From Amycolatopsis alkalitolerans (lineage in GTDB: Bacteria; Actinomycetota; Actinomycetes; Mycobacteriales; Pseudonocardiaceae), in contig NZ_VDFW01000024.1 of the NCBI RefSeq assembly GCF_006152065.1, positions 1 to 64,000 of the forward strand: a DNA stretch of 64,000 nt, read 5' to 3'. The number at the start of each line of letters is the position of its first letter. Position 1 is the first letter of the stretch. Below are positions 8,775-16,547 of this stretch, one piece after another. The position numbers and the translations under genes were made by a program. Below the pieces are notes generated by a model. The model was given only the letters and a program-made list of their open reading frames with translations. It did no database searches and was not told the DNA's origin.

Positions 8775-9225
8775 TCAGGCGACGCCCTCCGGGCTCGCGC
8801 CCTCGACCTGCACCGCGCTCACGGTGATGCGCTCGATCTCCGCGAGGTCCTCGGGCGTCAGGTCGAGATCCGCCGCGCCGAGGCTGTCCTCGATGTTCTT
8901 CGCCCTCCGTGCGCCGACGATCGCGACGTGCACACCGGGCTGGTGCAGCGTCCACGCGATGGCCAGTTGGCTCACGGTCGCACCCTCGTCCGGGGTTGAT
9001 CCCGCCCTTGGTCGCGATGACCAGATTGTCGCGGTCGCGCTTGAGCTCTTCGCGTAACGCGCGGCCCAGCATCGCCTCCGATTTGCCGAAACCGTAGGCC
9101 TGCGCGGTGTCGAAGAAGTTCACGCCAAGCTCCCGCGCGTGCTGGATCGCCTGTACCGCGGTGTCTTCGTCGAACGACGCGCGCGGCCGCGCATCGTGGA
9201 CCAACTCCAGGTGCCGACCTCAAAA
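8775..9225 (-). pseudogene. Aldo/keto reductase remnant
   Basis: Only the two ends of an aldo/keto reductase remain. One frame (about 9204-8990) gives the N-terminal part with LGVNFFDTAQAYGFG and LVIATKGGINP; another frame (about 8991-8775) gives the C-terminal end with SQLAIAWTLHQPGVHVAIVGARR. Roughly 170-180 central residues are missing and the pieces are out of frame, so a deletion joined them near 8990. A further frame change near 9205 separates an EVGTW fragment from the N-terminal part. The family is about 320 residues long, so this cannot make a working barrel. Confidence 0.85.
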
Positions 9226-9232
9226 TAACTGT

Positions 9233-9256
9233 TTGACAGTGTTTTCGCACACTGTC
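9233..9256 (+). promoter_or_regulatory. Probable ArsR operator and -35 element
   Basis: TTGACA (9233-9238) overlaps an inverted repeat, GACAGTG (9235-9241) and CACTGTC (9250-9256), immediately before the GTG start of the ArsR-type gene. The position fits an autoregulatory operator. I do not see a convincing -10 box. Confidence 0.45.
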
Positions 9257-9269
9257 CACACTGGCGCGC

Positions 9270-10007
9270 GTGCCCCTTCGCGACCTCCGCGTGCTCGCGC
9301 ATCCCTTGCGGCTGCGCCTTTTGTCGTTGCTCACCGGTGCTTCGCTCAGCGCGGCGGAAGCCGCGCGCGAGCTCGGCGAGACGCAGGCGAATGTGAGCTA
9401 TCACCTAGTGTTTCGTGATCTTGTTGTCTTTGCGCGCGGGTGTGTTTGTTTGCCAGGGTGCTGAGTTGGCCCTTGGCGTCGCTGAGTTGGCTCGGGGCGT
9501 TATCGAGTTGGCCGGCCGCTGTCGCCGGGGGCACAGTCAGCGACCGGACCTGCCAACTCGACACCGCAGCGGACAAACCCACCGACCCTACGGGCAAACA
9601 CGGCAACGTAAACCGGACAGGATCACACGACACTAGGGCGCCTGCACGAGGCGGGGCTTGTCGAGGTCGCCGAGGAGGTCAGCATCCGCGGCGGGAAAGC
9701 CCGGCGGTACCGGCACGATCCGGACACCGGGCCGCGTTTCACCCACGATCGCCCGGAAGAGGAGCAACTGCTCGCCGCCGCGCTCGCCGAAGAACTGCGG
9801 CGCCGTACCGAACTCCGCCTGCCGGACGGGCGTTCCTCGCTGACCGACGCGGAACTGTGGGTGGACGAGGCGAGCTGGGAGCGCATCGTCGAGCAGGTGC
9901 GCGAGCTGAGTGCCTTGCTGCACAAGGCCGCGGCGCCGCCGCGCACCGAGGGGACGGTGCGGGTGAGCGCCACGATGTCGCTGTTCGTCATGGACCCGGA
10001 ACGGTGA
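9270..10007 (+). pseudogene. ArsR family regulator split by a MITE-like insertion
   Basis: The gene reads GTG 9270 to codon 45, ...ANVSYH, then is broken by the inserted element at 9405-9636 and resumes in the same frame as LGRLHEAGLVEV up to the TGA at 10005-10007. Removing the 224-bp element and one CTAG copy restores an uninterrupted frame of about 169 codons with a winged-helix domain (MPLRDLRVLAHPLRLRLL at the start, SYHLGRLHEAGLV as recognition helix). The intact protein would be an ArsR-type repressor. The following MFS gene starts at GTG 10004, overlapping the stop as GTGA, so the two were translationally coupled. With the regulator cut inside its recognition helix, that control is probably lost. 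Confidence 0.9.
9405..9636. mobile_element. MITE-like element, copy 1, with CTAG target duplication
   Basis: A 224-bp element (9409-9632) flanked by CTAG at 9405-9408 and 9633-9636. The ends are imperfect terminal inverted repeats: TGTTTCGTGATC at the left and GATCACACGACA at the right (9 of 12 positions pair). A second copy of the same length lies at 24368-24599 and differs at about 10 positions by eye. The CTAG target suggests mobilisation by an IS5-type (4-bp YTAR duplication) or IS630-type (TA duplication) transposase supplied in trans. A 73-codon frame crosses both copies, but nearly all base differences change the residue, so it is unlikely to be coding. Confidence 0.88.
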
Positions 10008-11206
10008 AACCACCGGCGCACCGGGATTTCCGCTGGCTACTGACAGGACGGACGTGCGGCGAGCTCGGCAACGCCGTCGCGCCGGTCGCACTGGCCTTCG
10101 CGGTACTGGATCTCACGGGTTCGGCCGCCGATCTCGGGATCGTCATCGGCGCGCGGTCGGTCGCCAGCGTGCTGTTCGTCCTGTTCGGCGGGATGCTCGC
10201 CGACCGGCTGCCCCGCTCGGTCATCCTGCAGGGCACGGAGGTGGCCGCCGCGCTCACCCAGGCGACCATCGCACTGAGCGTCCTTTATGGATTCGCCTCG
10301 ATCCCGCTGCTGATCGCGCTGAGCATGACGAACGGCGCGGTCGCGGCCGTGTCACTCCCGGCCGCGTCCTCGCTCACCCCGCAGACCGTGCCGGAAACCG
10401 TGCTGGCGCAAGCGAACGCGTACGTCCGGATCGGTGCGAACCTGGGCCGCTTCACCGGGGCGGCGCTGGGCGGCGTGCTGGTCGCGAGCCTCGGCACCGG
10501 CTGGGCGATCGCGGCCAACGCTTCGCTGTTCCTGGGCGCCGCGCTGAGCTACCGGCGGATCCGGCGGCACCTTCGCACGACCGCGACGGCCCGCCCGCTG
10601 GCGGAACTCGCGGAGGGCTGGCGGGAGTTCACCTCGCGGACCTGGATCTGGGTCGTGGTCGCGCAGTACTGTCTCGTCAACGCGGTGAACGTGGGCGCGA
10701 TGCAGGTGCTCGGCCCGGTCGTCGCGGACGAGCACTTCGGCCGGCCCGCGTGGGGATTCATCCTGGCGGCGCAGACGATCGGCTCGCTGGGCGGCGGGGT
10801 CCTGGCCTCGCGCTGGCAACCGCGGCGGGCACTGCTCATCGGCGTCGCCCTCACCCTGGCCGACGCTGTCCCGCTCGCGTTGCTGGCGCAGGCGCCGCTG
10901 GTGTTTCCCTTGCTGGCCGCGGCTTTCGCCAACGGGGTCGCGATCGAACTGTTCACCGTGGCGTGGGACGTGTCGCTGCAGGAGAACATCCCCGCCGACC
11001 GGCTGGCGCGCGTGTACTCCTACGACATCCTCGGCTCGATCATCGCCCTGCCCGCCGGCGCCGCCGCGGCCGGCCCGCTCGCCGCGCGGTTCGGCACTCA
11101 GGCCACCCTCCTTGGTGGCGCGGCCCTCATCGCCGGCGCGACGGTCGCGGCACTGCTCAGCCGCGAGATCCGCACGCTGGCCAGGAAACCGGAACCCGTC
11201 GGCTAA
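10004..11206 (+). CDS. MFS transporter
   Basis: A 400-residue 12-helix major facilitator protein of the drug-export type. It opens with FRWLLTGRTCGELGNAVAPVALAFAVLD and shows the motif A-like GGMLADRLPR between helices 2 and 3. The frame is open further upstream through the inserted element, but the start is GTG 10004, which overlaps the stop of the ArsR gene. An ArsR-type regulator coupled to an MFS exporter is a common actinomycete arrangement for compound export. Its 3' end overlaps the Doc-like gene by 4 bp on the opposite strand. Substrate unknown. Confidence 0.88.
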   Translation: MKPPAHRDFRWLLTGRTCGELGNAVAPVALAFAVLDLTGSAADLGIVIGARSVASVLFVLFGGMLADRLPRSVILQGTEVAAALTQATIALSVLYGFASIPLLIALSMTNGAVAAVSLPAASSLTPQTVPETVLAQANAYVRIGANLGRFTGAALGGVLVASLGTGWAIAANASLFLGAALSYRRIRRHLRTTATARPLAELAEGWREFTSRTWIWVVVAQYCLVNAVNVGAMQVLGPVVADEHFGRPAWGFILAAQTIGSLGGGVLASRWQPRRALLIGVALTLADAVPLALLAQAPLVFPLLAAAFANGVAIELFTVAWDVSLQENIPADRLARVYSYDILGSIIALPAGAAAAGPLAARFGTQATLLGGAALIAGATVAALLSREIRTLARKPEPVG

Positions 11207-11586
11207 ACCGCGAAGCCCCGCAACCCGGCGGCGATCTCCGGCACTTCGATCTCACCGGTGGCCGCTGCGAGCACGAGCTTCTCCGCGGCGTCGACGTCGA
11301 GCCGCTCACCCAGGCTCTCACCGTTGACTTCGAGGAAAACCCAGGCGGCGGCCCAGGCGGCGCGCCTGTTCCCATCGTCCAGACCGCGGTTACGCACCAG
11401 CGAATGCAACAGCGCGGCCGCCTTCGTGAACAGGTCCGGGTAGGCGTCCTGGCCGAACACCGTCGCGGACGGGCGTGCCACTGCCGCGGCGAGCAAGCCG
11501 AAGTCCCGCACCTCGACCGGCCCGCCGGCCGCGTGCCGGGTCGCGGTCAGCACGTCCTCGACATCGAGGTAGTACGGATCCCGCAC
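11203..11586 (-). CDS. Fic/Doc family toxin-like protein with altered catalytic motif
   Basis: A 127-residue Doc-like protein. Doc toxins phosphorylate EF-Tu using the Fic motif HxFx(D/N)GN(K)R. Here the motif region reads NRGLDDGNRR with Arg67 where the catalytic His belongs; the rest of the motif (Asp71, Gly72, Asn73, Arg75) and the flanking helices are kept. A single G-to-A change (CGC to CAC) would restore His. The GTG start overlaps by one base the stop of a 32-codon upstream remnant. Loss of the His and of the partner suggests an inactivated module; non-toxic Fic-fold binding proteins are the alternative. Confidence 0.8.
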   Translation of the reverse strand: MRDPYYLDVEDVLTATRHAAGGPVEVRDFGLLAAAVARPSATVFGQDAYPDLFTKAAALLHSLVRNRGLDDGNRRAAWAAAWVFLEVNGESLGERLDVDAAEKLVLAAATGEIEVPEIAAGLRGFAV

Positions 11587-11684
11587 TACCTGGCCAGTCG
11601 CTCGTTGAGTTCCTCGCTGATCGAGGCGACCTTGGCCGCGGCCTCGCGGACCAGATGCTTACGGGTACCAAATCCGGTACCTGG
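11586..11684 (-). pseudogene. Remnant of an antitoxin-like gene upstream of the Doc-like gene
   Basis: Directly after the amidase stop, and in the same frame, 32 codons stay open and end RKHLVREAAAKVASISEEL then NERLAR before a TAG that overlaps the GTG of the Doc-like gene. There is no in-frame start codon. A short helical gene coupled to doc is what an antitoxin 3' end would look like, so I read this as a 5'-truncated antitoxin. Two GGTACC palindromes six bases apart lie within it. Confidence 0.5.
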
Positions 11685-13085
11685 CTAGCCTTGCGACGCC
11701 AGCGGGCTGAGGCGGGGCGGGCGGATCTCCTCCATCAGCTTCGCCACCGCCAGCACGAGGTCATCCGAATGCCGCGGCCCGACGATCTGCAGCCCGACCG
11801 GCCGCCCGGTTTCGGTGAGCCCCACCGGGACGCTGATCGCCGGCTGCTGGGTCATGTTGAACGGGTACGTGAACGGCGTCCACTCCGGCCAGCTCGACAG
11901 GCCACTGCCCGGCGGCACGTCGTGCCCGGCCTCGAACGGCACGATGCCCACGGTCGGCGTGATGAGCACGTCGAACCGGGTGTGGAACTCGCCCATCCGG
12001 ATGCCCAGGGCGGCGCGCTCGGCGGTCGCGGCCAGGTAGTCGGCGGCCGAGAAGGTCTTGCCCAGCTCCCAGATCTTGAGCAGGCCGGGATCGACCTTCT
12101 CCGCCGACCCGGCCGGGAACGTGTTCAGCCACTGCGCCGCACCGGTCGACCACAGCACGTCGAAGGCGTCCTTCGGGTCGCCGAAACCCGGATCCGACTC
12201 CTCGATCCGCAGGCCCGCGTCGGCGAGCGCGTTCACCGCCGAGCGCACGATCCGCGCGACCTCCGGATCGACGTGGGCGTACCCGAGGGTCGGCGAGTAC
12301 GCCGCGTTGAGCCCGCGCACGTCACGCCGGACCGCTTCGCGGTACGCGCTGATCGGCGGCGGGAGCGCCGCCGGGTCGCGGTGATCCGGCAAGGCCAGCA
12401 CGTCGAGCATCAACGCCACGTCGTCGACCGAGCGCGCCATCGGCCCGGCATGCGAGAGCGCGCCGAACGGGCTCGCCGGATACAGCGGGATGCGCCCGTG
12501 CGTCGGTTTGAGACCGACGATGCCGCAGAACGCCGCCGGAATCCGCACCGAACCGCCGCCGTCGGTGCCGACGGACAACTCGCCCATCCCGGCCGCGACC
12601 GCCGCCGCGCTGCCCCCGCTGGAACCGCCCGCGGTCAGCGACGTGTCCCACGGGTTCCGCGTGATGCCGGTGAGCTTGCTGTCGGTCACGCCCTTCCACG
12701 CCAGCTCGGGCGTGGTCGTCTTGCCGAGCAGCACCAGCCCGTTCTCGCGTAGCCGCGCGACGACCGGGCTGTCGACGTCCCACGGCTGATCCGGGTCGAC
12801 ACAGGCCGAGCCGCGCAGCGTGGGCCAGCCCTGGGTGAGGAACATGTCCTTGATGGAGGTCGGCACTCCGTCGAGCCAGCCGATCGGGTTACCCTCCCGC
12901 CAGCGGGTTTCCGATGACTTGGCCGCTTCCAGCGCGACCTCGCGGTCGACGAGGCAGTAGGCGTTGACCTCGCCGTCCCGCTCCTCGATCGCCCGCAGGG
13001 CCATTTCGGTGGCCTCCACCGGCGAGATCTCACCGGAGGAATAGGCGGCGACCAGTTCACTCGCCGTCAAGACGGTGCTCATCAT
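11685..13085 (-). CDS. Amidase (amidase signature family)
   Basis: A 466-residue amidase-signature enzyme with the Ser-cisSer-Lys triad visible as Lys79 in SIKDMF, Ser155 in TAGGSSGGSA and Ser179 in GTDGGGSVRIPA. These enzymes hydrolyse carboxamides; the family also includes GatA, but no gatB/gatC adjoin it, so it is a stand-alone catabolic amidase. Its ATG overlaps the stop of the upstream hydroxyacid dehydrogenase by 4 bp (ATGA), making the two a coupled operon. Being in the same divergent unit as the racemase-like genes, it probably supplies or processes the acid used by the cluster. Substrate unknown. Confidence 0.9.
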   Translation of the reverse strand: MMSTVLTASELVAAYSSGEISPVEATEMALRAIEERDGEVNAYCLVDREVALEAAKSSETRWREGNPIGWLDGVPTSIKDMFLTQGWPTLRGSACVDPDQPWDVDSPVVARLRENGLVLLGKTTTPELAWKGVTDSKLTGITRNPWDTSLTAGGSSGGSAAAVAAGMGELSVGTDGGGSVRIPAAFCGIVGLKPTHGRIPLYPASPFGALSHAGPMARSVDDVALMLDVLALPDHRDPAALPPPISAYREAVRRDVRGLNAAYSPTLGYAHVDPEVARIVRSAVNALADAGLRIEESDPGFGDPKDAFDVLWSTGAAQWLNTFPAGSAEKVDPGLLKIWELGKTFSAADYLAATAERAALGIRMGEFHTRFDVLITPTVGIVPFEAGHDVPPGSGLSSWPEWTPFTYPFNMTQQPAISVPVGLTETGRPVGLQIVGPRHSDDLVLAVAKLMEEIRPPRLSPLASQG

Positions 13086-14068
13086 GCTCCTAGGTGCCCG
13101 GACGGCACGTAGCCCAGTTGTTTGTCCACGACATTACGAAGTGGCCGGCCAGTGTGCCAGCGTTCGAAGTTGTCCGCGAACACCTCGACGAGCGCGTTGC
13201 GCCAGCCTGCGAAGTCGCCTGACATATGCGGCGAGACGAGCACGTTCGGCATCGTCCACAATGGATCGTCGGGTGGCAGCGGCTCGGTCTCGAACACGTC
13301 GAGCGCAGCGCCCGCGATCCGGCCCTCCCGCATGGCCGTGACCAGGTCGGCCGTGACGACCAGTTCGCCGCGGCCGACGTTGACGAACCGGGCCGACTGC
13401 TTCATCGTGGCGAACGCGGCCGCGTCGAACATGCCCTTGGTCTGCTCGGTCAGCGGCGCGACGGCCACCACGTAGTCGAACGCGGGCAGGTGCCGCACGA
13501 GTTCGGCCGAGGCGTGCACGGCACCGAAGTCCGGATCGTCCTCGCGAGCCCGGCGCCCCATCCCCGACACGACCATCCCGGCGGCCCGCAGCATCCGCGC
13601 GATCGCCCGCCCGATCGGGCCCGTCCCCACCACGAGCGCGTGGCGGCCCGCGACGCGCTCGCTCTCCCGGTGCTGCCAGCGCCCCTCGCGCTGCAGTTCG
13701 AGTGAGCGCGGCAGGTCCTTGGCGAAGGCGATGATCACCCCCAGTACGTACTCGGCGATCGAGGCGTCGAACACCCCGCGCGAATTCGTCAGCGTCACGT
13801 CGCTCTCACGCAGTGCGGGGAACATCACCGGGTCGACACCCGCGCTCGCGATGTGCAGCCACCGGAGCTTGTCGGCGGCATGCCACGCGCCCGGCACCGC
13901 GGTGGAGAGGAAGTCGTAGACGAACAGCGCGTCGGCTCCGCGCAGCGCTTCGGCCAGGCCCTTTTCGCCGGTGTAACGGACCTCTGCCATGGACTCGATG
14001 GTCTCCATATCCGGGGGGCGCTGACCGCCGCACAGCACCGCCAGCACCGGAGTCCTCGGGCCGATCAC
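13082..14068 (-). CDS. D-2-hydroxyacid dehydrogenase (NAD-dependent)
   Basis: A 328-residue member of the D-2-hydroxyacid dehydrogenase family, which reduces 2-oxoacids or oxidises D-2-hydroxyacids. The cofactor motif VVGTGPIGRAIA and the catalytic trio are visible: Arg in NVGRGELV, Glu in DVFETEPLP and His in VSPHMSGD. The open frame extends far upstream, but that part is antisense to the racemase gene; GTG at 14068 begins VIGPRTPVLAVLCGG, the natural N-terminus. It heads a leftward operon with the amidase. Its promoter shares the divergent region that contains the first GntR-type operator copy. Confidence 0.88.
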   Translation of the reverse strand: MIGPRTPVLAVLCGGQRPPDMETIESMAEVRYTGEKGLAEALRGADALFVYDFLSTAVPGAWHAADKLRWLHIASAGVDPVMFPALRESDVTLTNSRGVFDASIAEYVLGVIIAFAKDLPRSLELQREGRWQHRESERVAGRHALVVGTGPIGRAIARMLRAAGMVVSGMGRRAREDDPDFGAVHASAELVRHLPAFDYVVAVAPLTEQTKGMFDAAAFATMKQSARFVNVGRGELVVTADLVTAMREGRIAGAALDVFETEPLPPDDPLWTMPNVLVSPHMSGDFAGWRNALVEVFADNFERWHTGRPLRNVVDKQLGYVPSGHLGA

Positions 14069-14069
14069 A

Positions 14070-14097
14070 TTGACACCGTAAGAGGCGGTCGTATGAT
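14070..14097 (+). promoter_or_regulatory. Sigma-70-like promoter of the racemase operon
   Basis: TTGACA (14070-14075), 16 bp, TATGAT (14092-14097). It is the best consensus promoter in the window. It reads into the racemase-like gene and would start transcription near 14104, leaving a leader of about 58 nt before the proposed TTG start. The operator copy at 14096-14107 overlaps the -10 box and start point, a position for repression. Confidence 0.65.
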
Positions 14098-14107
14098 TGT
14101 CAACAAT
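14096..14107. promoter_or_regulatory. Predicted GntR/FCD operator, copy 1
   Basis: ATTGTCAACAAT, half-sites ATTGT/ACAAT around a 2-bp centre, in the divergent region between the hydroxyacid dehydrogenase and the first racemase-like gene. The same 12-mer recurs at 20470-20481, and a close copy is at 14904-14917. Confidence 0.7.
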
Positions 14108-14161
14108 CCGAGGGTCCACCCCGGAGGCCTTCTTCCAGAGCGTCACCTTCGGAGCCGAGCC

Positions 14162-14902
14162 TTGGATCTGGACTTTCCTGCCTTCGACGGGCCTTTGGCC
14201 CAGCGGGGTATTGGTGTCATCGCCCCGTTCGACCTCGCCCTGGAGCGTGAGCTCTGGCGGTGGGTGCCGATGGAGGTCTCGCTGCATCTGGCGCGCACGC
14301 CGTACGAGCCGGTCCCGGTGAGCATGGAGATGGCGCAGCTGGTCAGCAACAGCGCGCACCTGGCCGCCGCCACCCGCGACGTGCTGCACGTCGAACCAGA
14401 GGTCGTCGCGTACCTGTGCACCTCGGGCAGCTTCGTCAACGGCATCGACTACGAGCGATCGCTGTGCAAGGCGATCTGCGACGCCGGCGCGCCGGACGCG
14501 GTGACCACCTCCGGCGCGCTCGCCGAGGTGCTGCACCAGCTGGACGTGCACCGCGTCTCCGTCATCACCCCGTACGACGCGGACCTCACCGGCAAGCTGC
14601 ACGGCTTCCTCGCCGAGATGAACGTGGACACCGTCTCCAGCGACCACCTCGGCCTCGGTGGCGGCATCTGGAAGGTCAGCTACCGGACGATCGCGGAGCG
14701 CATCCTCAACGGCGACCACCCCGACGCCGAGGCGATCTTCGTCAGTTGCACGAACCTGCCGACCTACGACCTGATCGAGCCGCTGGAGGTGGCGCTCGGC
14801 AAGCCGATCCTCACCGCGAACCAGCTGACCATGTGGGCCTGCCTGAAACGGATGGAGCTGCCGATCGTCGGTCCCGGAAAGTGGCTCAAGGACGTATCGT
14901 AG
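14162..14902 (+). CDS. Asp/Glu racemase superfamily protein, maleate isomerase-like (first paralogue)
   Basis: A protein of about 246 residues related to maleate cis-trans isomerase and arylmalonate decarboxylase. Both catalytic cysteines of the superfamily are present: Cys86 in YLCTSGSFVNG and Cys196 in FVSCTNLPT, 110 residues apart. I propose TTG 14162 because GGAG lies 7 bases before it and the fold begins there (LDLDFPAFDG). An ATG at 14093 is in frame but lies within the predicted -10 box. It is followed after 29 bp by a paralogue. Maleate isomerase activity would produce fumarate, but racemase or decarboxylase activity cannot be excluded. Confidence 0.82.
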   Translation: MDLDFPAFDGPLAQRGIGVIAPFDLALERELWRWVPMEVSLHLARTPYEPVPVSMEMAQLVSNSAHLAAATRDVLHVEPEVVAYLCTSGSFVNGIDYERSLCKAICDAGAPDAVTTSGALAEVLHQLDVHRVSVITPYDADLTGKLHGFLAEMNVDTVSSDHLGLGGGIWKVSYRTIAERILNGDHPDAEAIFVSCTNLPTYDLIEPLEVALGKPILTANQLTMWACLKRMELPIVGPGKWLKDVS

Positions 14903-14903
14903 G

Positions 14904-14917
14904 ATTGTTGACAACCT
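14904..14917. promoter_or_regulatory. Predicted GntR/FCD operator, copy 2
   Basis: GATTGTTGACAACC, the inverted form of the same motif, lies between the stop of the first racemase gene and the ribosome binding site AGGGAGG (14921-14927) of the second. Outer arms CGTAGG (14898-14903) and CCTACG (14915-14920) add a short stem, so this may also act as an RNA hairpin between the two genes. Confidence 0.6.
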
Positions 14918-14931
14918 ACGAGGGAGGTTTC

Positions 14932-15645
14932 GTGCCGACAGTCGGCTTCATCTACCCGGACCACGCGGCTGAGGACGACTACCCTTTCGCCGAACGGCTG
15001 CTGGGCTACCGGTTCTCCCTGCCGGTCGAGCACATCTACGGCACCGACCTGCATGCCGTGCCAGAACTGCTCGATCTGGGCAGTGAGCAGCGGCTGGCCG
15101 ACGGAGCCGCGCTGCTGGCCAAGCACGAACCCGACGCGGTCGTGTGGGCGTGCACGAGCGGCAGCTTCGTGTACCGCTGGGGCGGTGCGCACGAGCAGGT
15201 CGAAAAGCTGGCGGCCGCGGCGGGGAAACCGGCGTCGAGCACGTCGTTCGCCTTCGTGCGCGCGGCGGAAAGGCTGGGGCTGAAGCGGGTCGCGGTCGCG
15301 GCGAGCTACCCCGACGACGTGGCGACGCTGTTCGTCGAGTTCCTCGCGCGCGGAGGGATCGAGATCGTCGCGATGTCCAGCGAGGGCATCGACACCGCCG
15401 CCGAAGTCGGGCGGCTTTCGCCCGGGGCGGTCATCGACCTCGCGGTAGGCCACGACCATCCGGATGCCGACGCGGTGCTCATCCCCGACACGGCGATGCG
15501 CACCCTTGGCGTGCTCGAGACCATCGAAGAACGGCTCGGCAAGCCCGTGCTGACGGCCAACCAGGTGACCATCTGGGAGGGCCTGCGGCTCGCGGGCGAC
15601 GTGCCCGAGTCCGGCCAACTGGGGGCATTGTTCCGATGGCGATAG
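14932..15645 (+). CDS. Asp/Glu racemase superfamily protein, second paralogue lacking one catalytic Cys
   Basis: A 237-residue paralogue of the preceding protein. The first cysteine is kept (Cys74 in WACTSGSFVYR), but the second position is Asp186 in LIPDTAMRT where the neighbour has Cys. The C-terminal segment GKPVLTANQVTIWEGL matches the neighbour closely, so the fold is intact. Superfamily members with a single Cys include arylmalonate decarboxylase, although there the second Cys is the one kept. It may do different chemistry, or form a heteromer with the first paralogue. GTG 14932 has AGGGAGG 4 bases before it. Its 3' end overlaps the GntR gene by 10 bp. Confidence 0.82.
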   Translation: MPTVGFIYPDHAAEDDYPFAERLLGYRFSLPVEHIYGTDLHAVPELLDLGSEQRLADGAALLAKHEPDAVVWACTSGSFVYRWGGAHEQVEKLAAAAGKPASSTSFAFVRAAERLGLKRVAVAASYPDDVATLFVEFLARGGIEIVAMSSEGIDTAAEVGRLSPGAVIDLAVGHDHPDADAVLIPDTAMRTLGVLETIEERLGKPVLTANQVTIWEGLRLAGDVPESGQLGALFRWR

Positions 15646-16310
15646 CCGAAATCGAACCGGTCAGCCGCGAGTCGACCGCCGCGATCATCGCGCGCCAGCT
15701 ACGTGAAGCGATCATGAGCGGCTCGCTCCCGCCGGGCACGCAACTCGCCGAAACCGAACTGGCCGGGCAGTTCCAGGTGTCGCGCGGCCCGCTGCGCGAG
15801 GCGATGCAGCGGCTGGTGTCGGAGGGCCTGCTGCGCAGCGAACGGCATCGCGGGCTGTTCGTGATCGACCTTGAGCCCGAGGACATCCGCGACATCTACA
15901 CCGCGCGCCTCGCGATCGAACGCGCGGCGGTGATCCGCATCATGACCAGCGGTGTCCAGGCCAAGGCGGCGGATCGGCTCGACGAGGTCGTGGCGGACAT
16001 GGCCGCGGCGACGGAAGCCGAGGACTGGGACGAGGTTTCCGCCGCGGACACGCGGTTCCACGAGGTGCTGGTGTCGGCGTCCGGCAGCAAGCGGCTCGTG
16101 CGCATGTCCCGGACGCTGCTGATCGAGACGCGCATGTGCGTGTCGGCGCTGCGGCTCAAGTACGGCAAGGACGAGGAACGCGTGACCGAGCACAGGCTGC
16201 TCGCGCATGCCATCCGTGAGGGCGAGGACTACCGGGCCCTGCCCATGCTCGAGACGCATATGGAGGACGCGGTCCAACGCCTCGCCCCGGGCACGAGCCT
16301 GTTCTCGTAA
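15636..16310 (+). CDS. GntR family regulator, FCD subfamily
   Basis: A 224-residue regulator. Residues about 12-75 form the GntR winged helix (LAETELAGQFQVSRGPLREAMQRL), and the helical FCD ligand domain follows with the metal-binding Asp/His positions (DTRFHEVLV, EHRLLAHAI). FCD proteins sense small carboxylic acids and bind short palindromes of the TTGTnnACAA type. The ATG at 15636 overlaps the end of the racemase gene, so they are coupled. Three matching operator copies lie at the cluster's promoters, which makes it the probable regulator of the whole 11.7-22.4 kb set, including itself. Confidence 0.9.
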   Translation: MAIAEIEPVSRESTAAIIARQLREAIMSGSLPPGTQLAETELAGQFQVSRGPLREAMQRLVSEGLLRSERHRGLFVIDLEPEDIRDIYTARLAIERAAVIRIMTSGVQAKAADRLDEVVADMAAATEAEDWDEVSAADTRFHEVLVSASGSKRLVRMSRTLLIETRMCVSALRLKYGKDEERVTEHRLLAHAIREGEDYRALPMLETHMEDAVQRLAPGTSLFS

Positions 16311-16547
16311 CGGGTTTGCCCCGCTGTAGCCCCACCTCGGCGACGAAACCCTTGAACGTCAGGTCCTGGGTCACTTCGTCCACTGTAGACTCCTCGGCCA
16401 CTTCGCGTTCGGCCGGTGGACGGCGGGAGTGATCGCGACGCTTGACTCATCCCGTGGTCACCATTTGCCCATCGCCCGCGCGACCGGCGCCTCCGTATCT
16501 TTCCTCAGGAACGCCTCGGCTCAATGACGTCCGGAGGGCAGTTGCCA
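16311..16547. other. Spacer between GntR and MHS transporter genes
   Basis: No gene is called here. On the minus strand a GTG at 16401 opens a frame whose first 25 or so codons (MAEESTVDEVTQDLTFKG) look protein-like before it runs antisense into the GntR gene; it may be the 5' stump of a lost gene. The ribosome binding site GGAGGG of the next gene lies at 16533-16538. I see no copy of the cluster operator here. Confidence 0.4.

Noticed and set aside
9415-9636. 73-codon frame inside the mobile element
   Set aside because: It is open in both copies, but about 9 residue changes come from about 10 base changes, showing no protein-level constraint.
14069-14914. Extension of the hydroxyacid dehydrogenase frame upstream
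   Set aside because: It is antisense to the first racemase gene; the dehydrogenase fold begins at GTG 14068.
16229-16401. Protein-like N-terminus MAEESTVDEVTQDLTFKG on the minus strand
   Set aside because: After about 25 codons it becomes antisense of the GntR gene; at most a 5' remnant, not enough to call.
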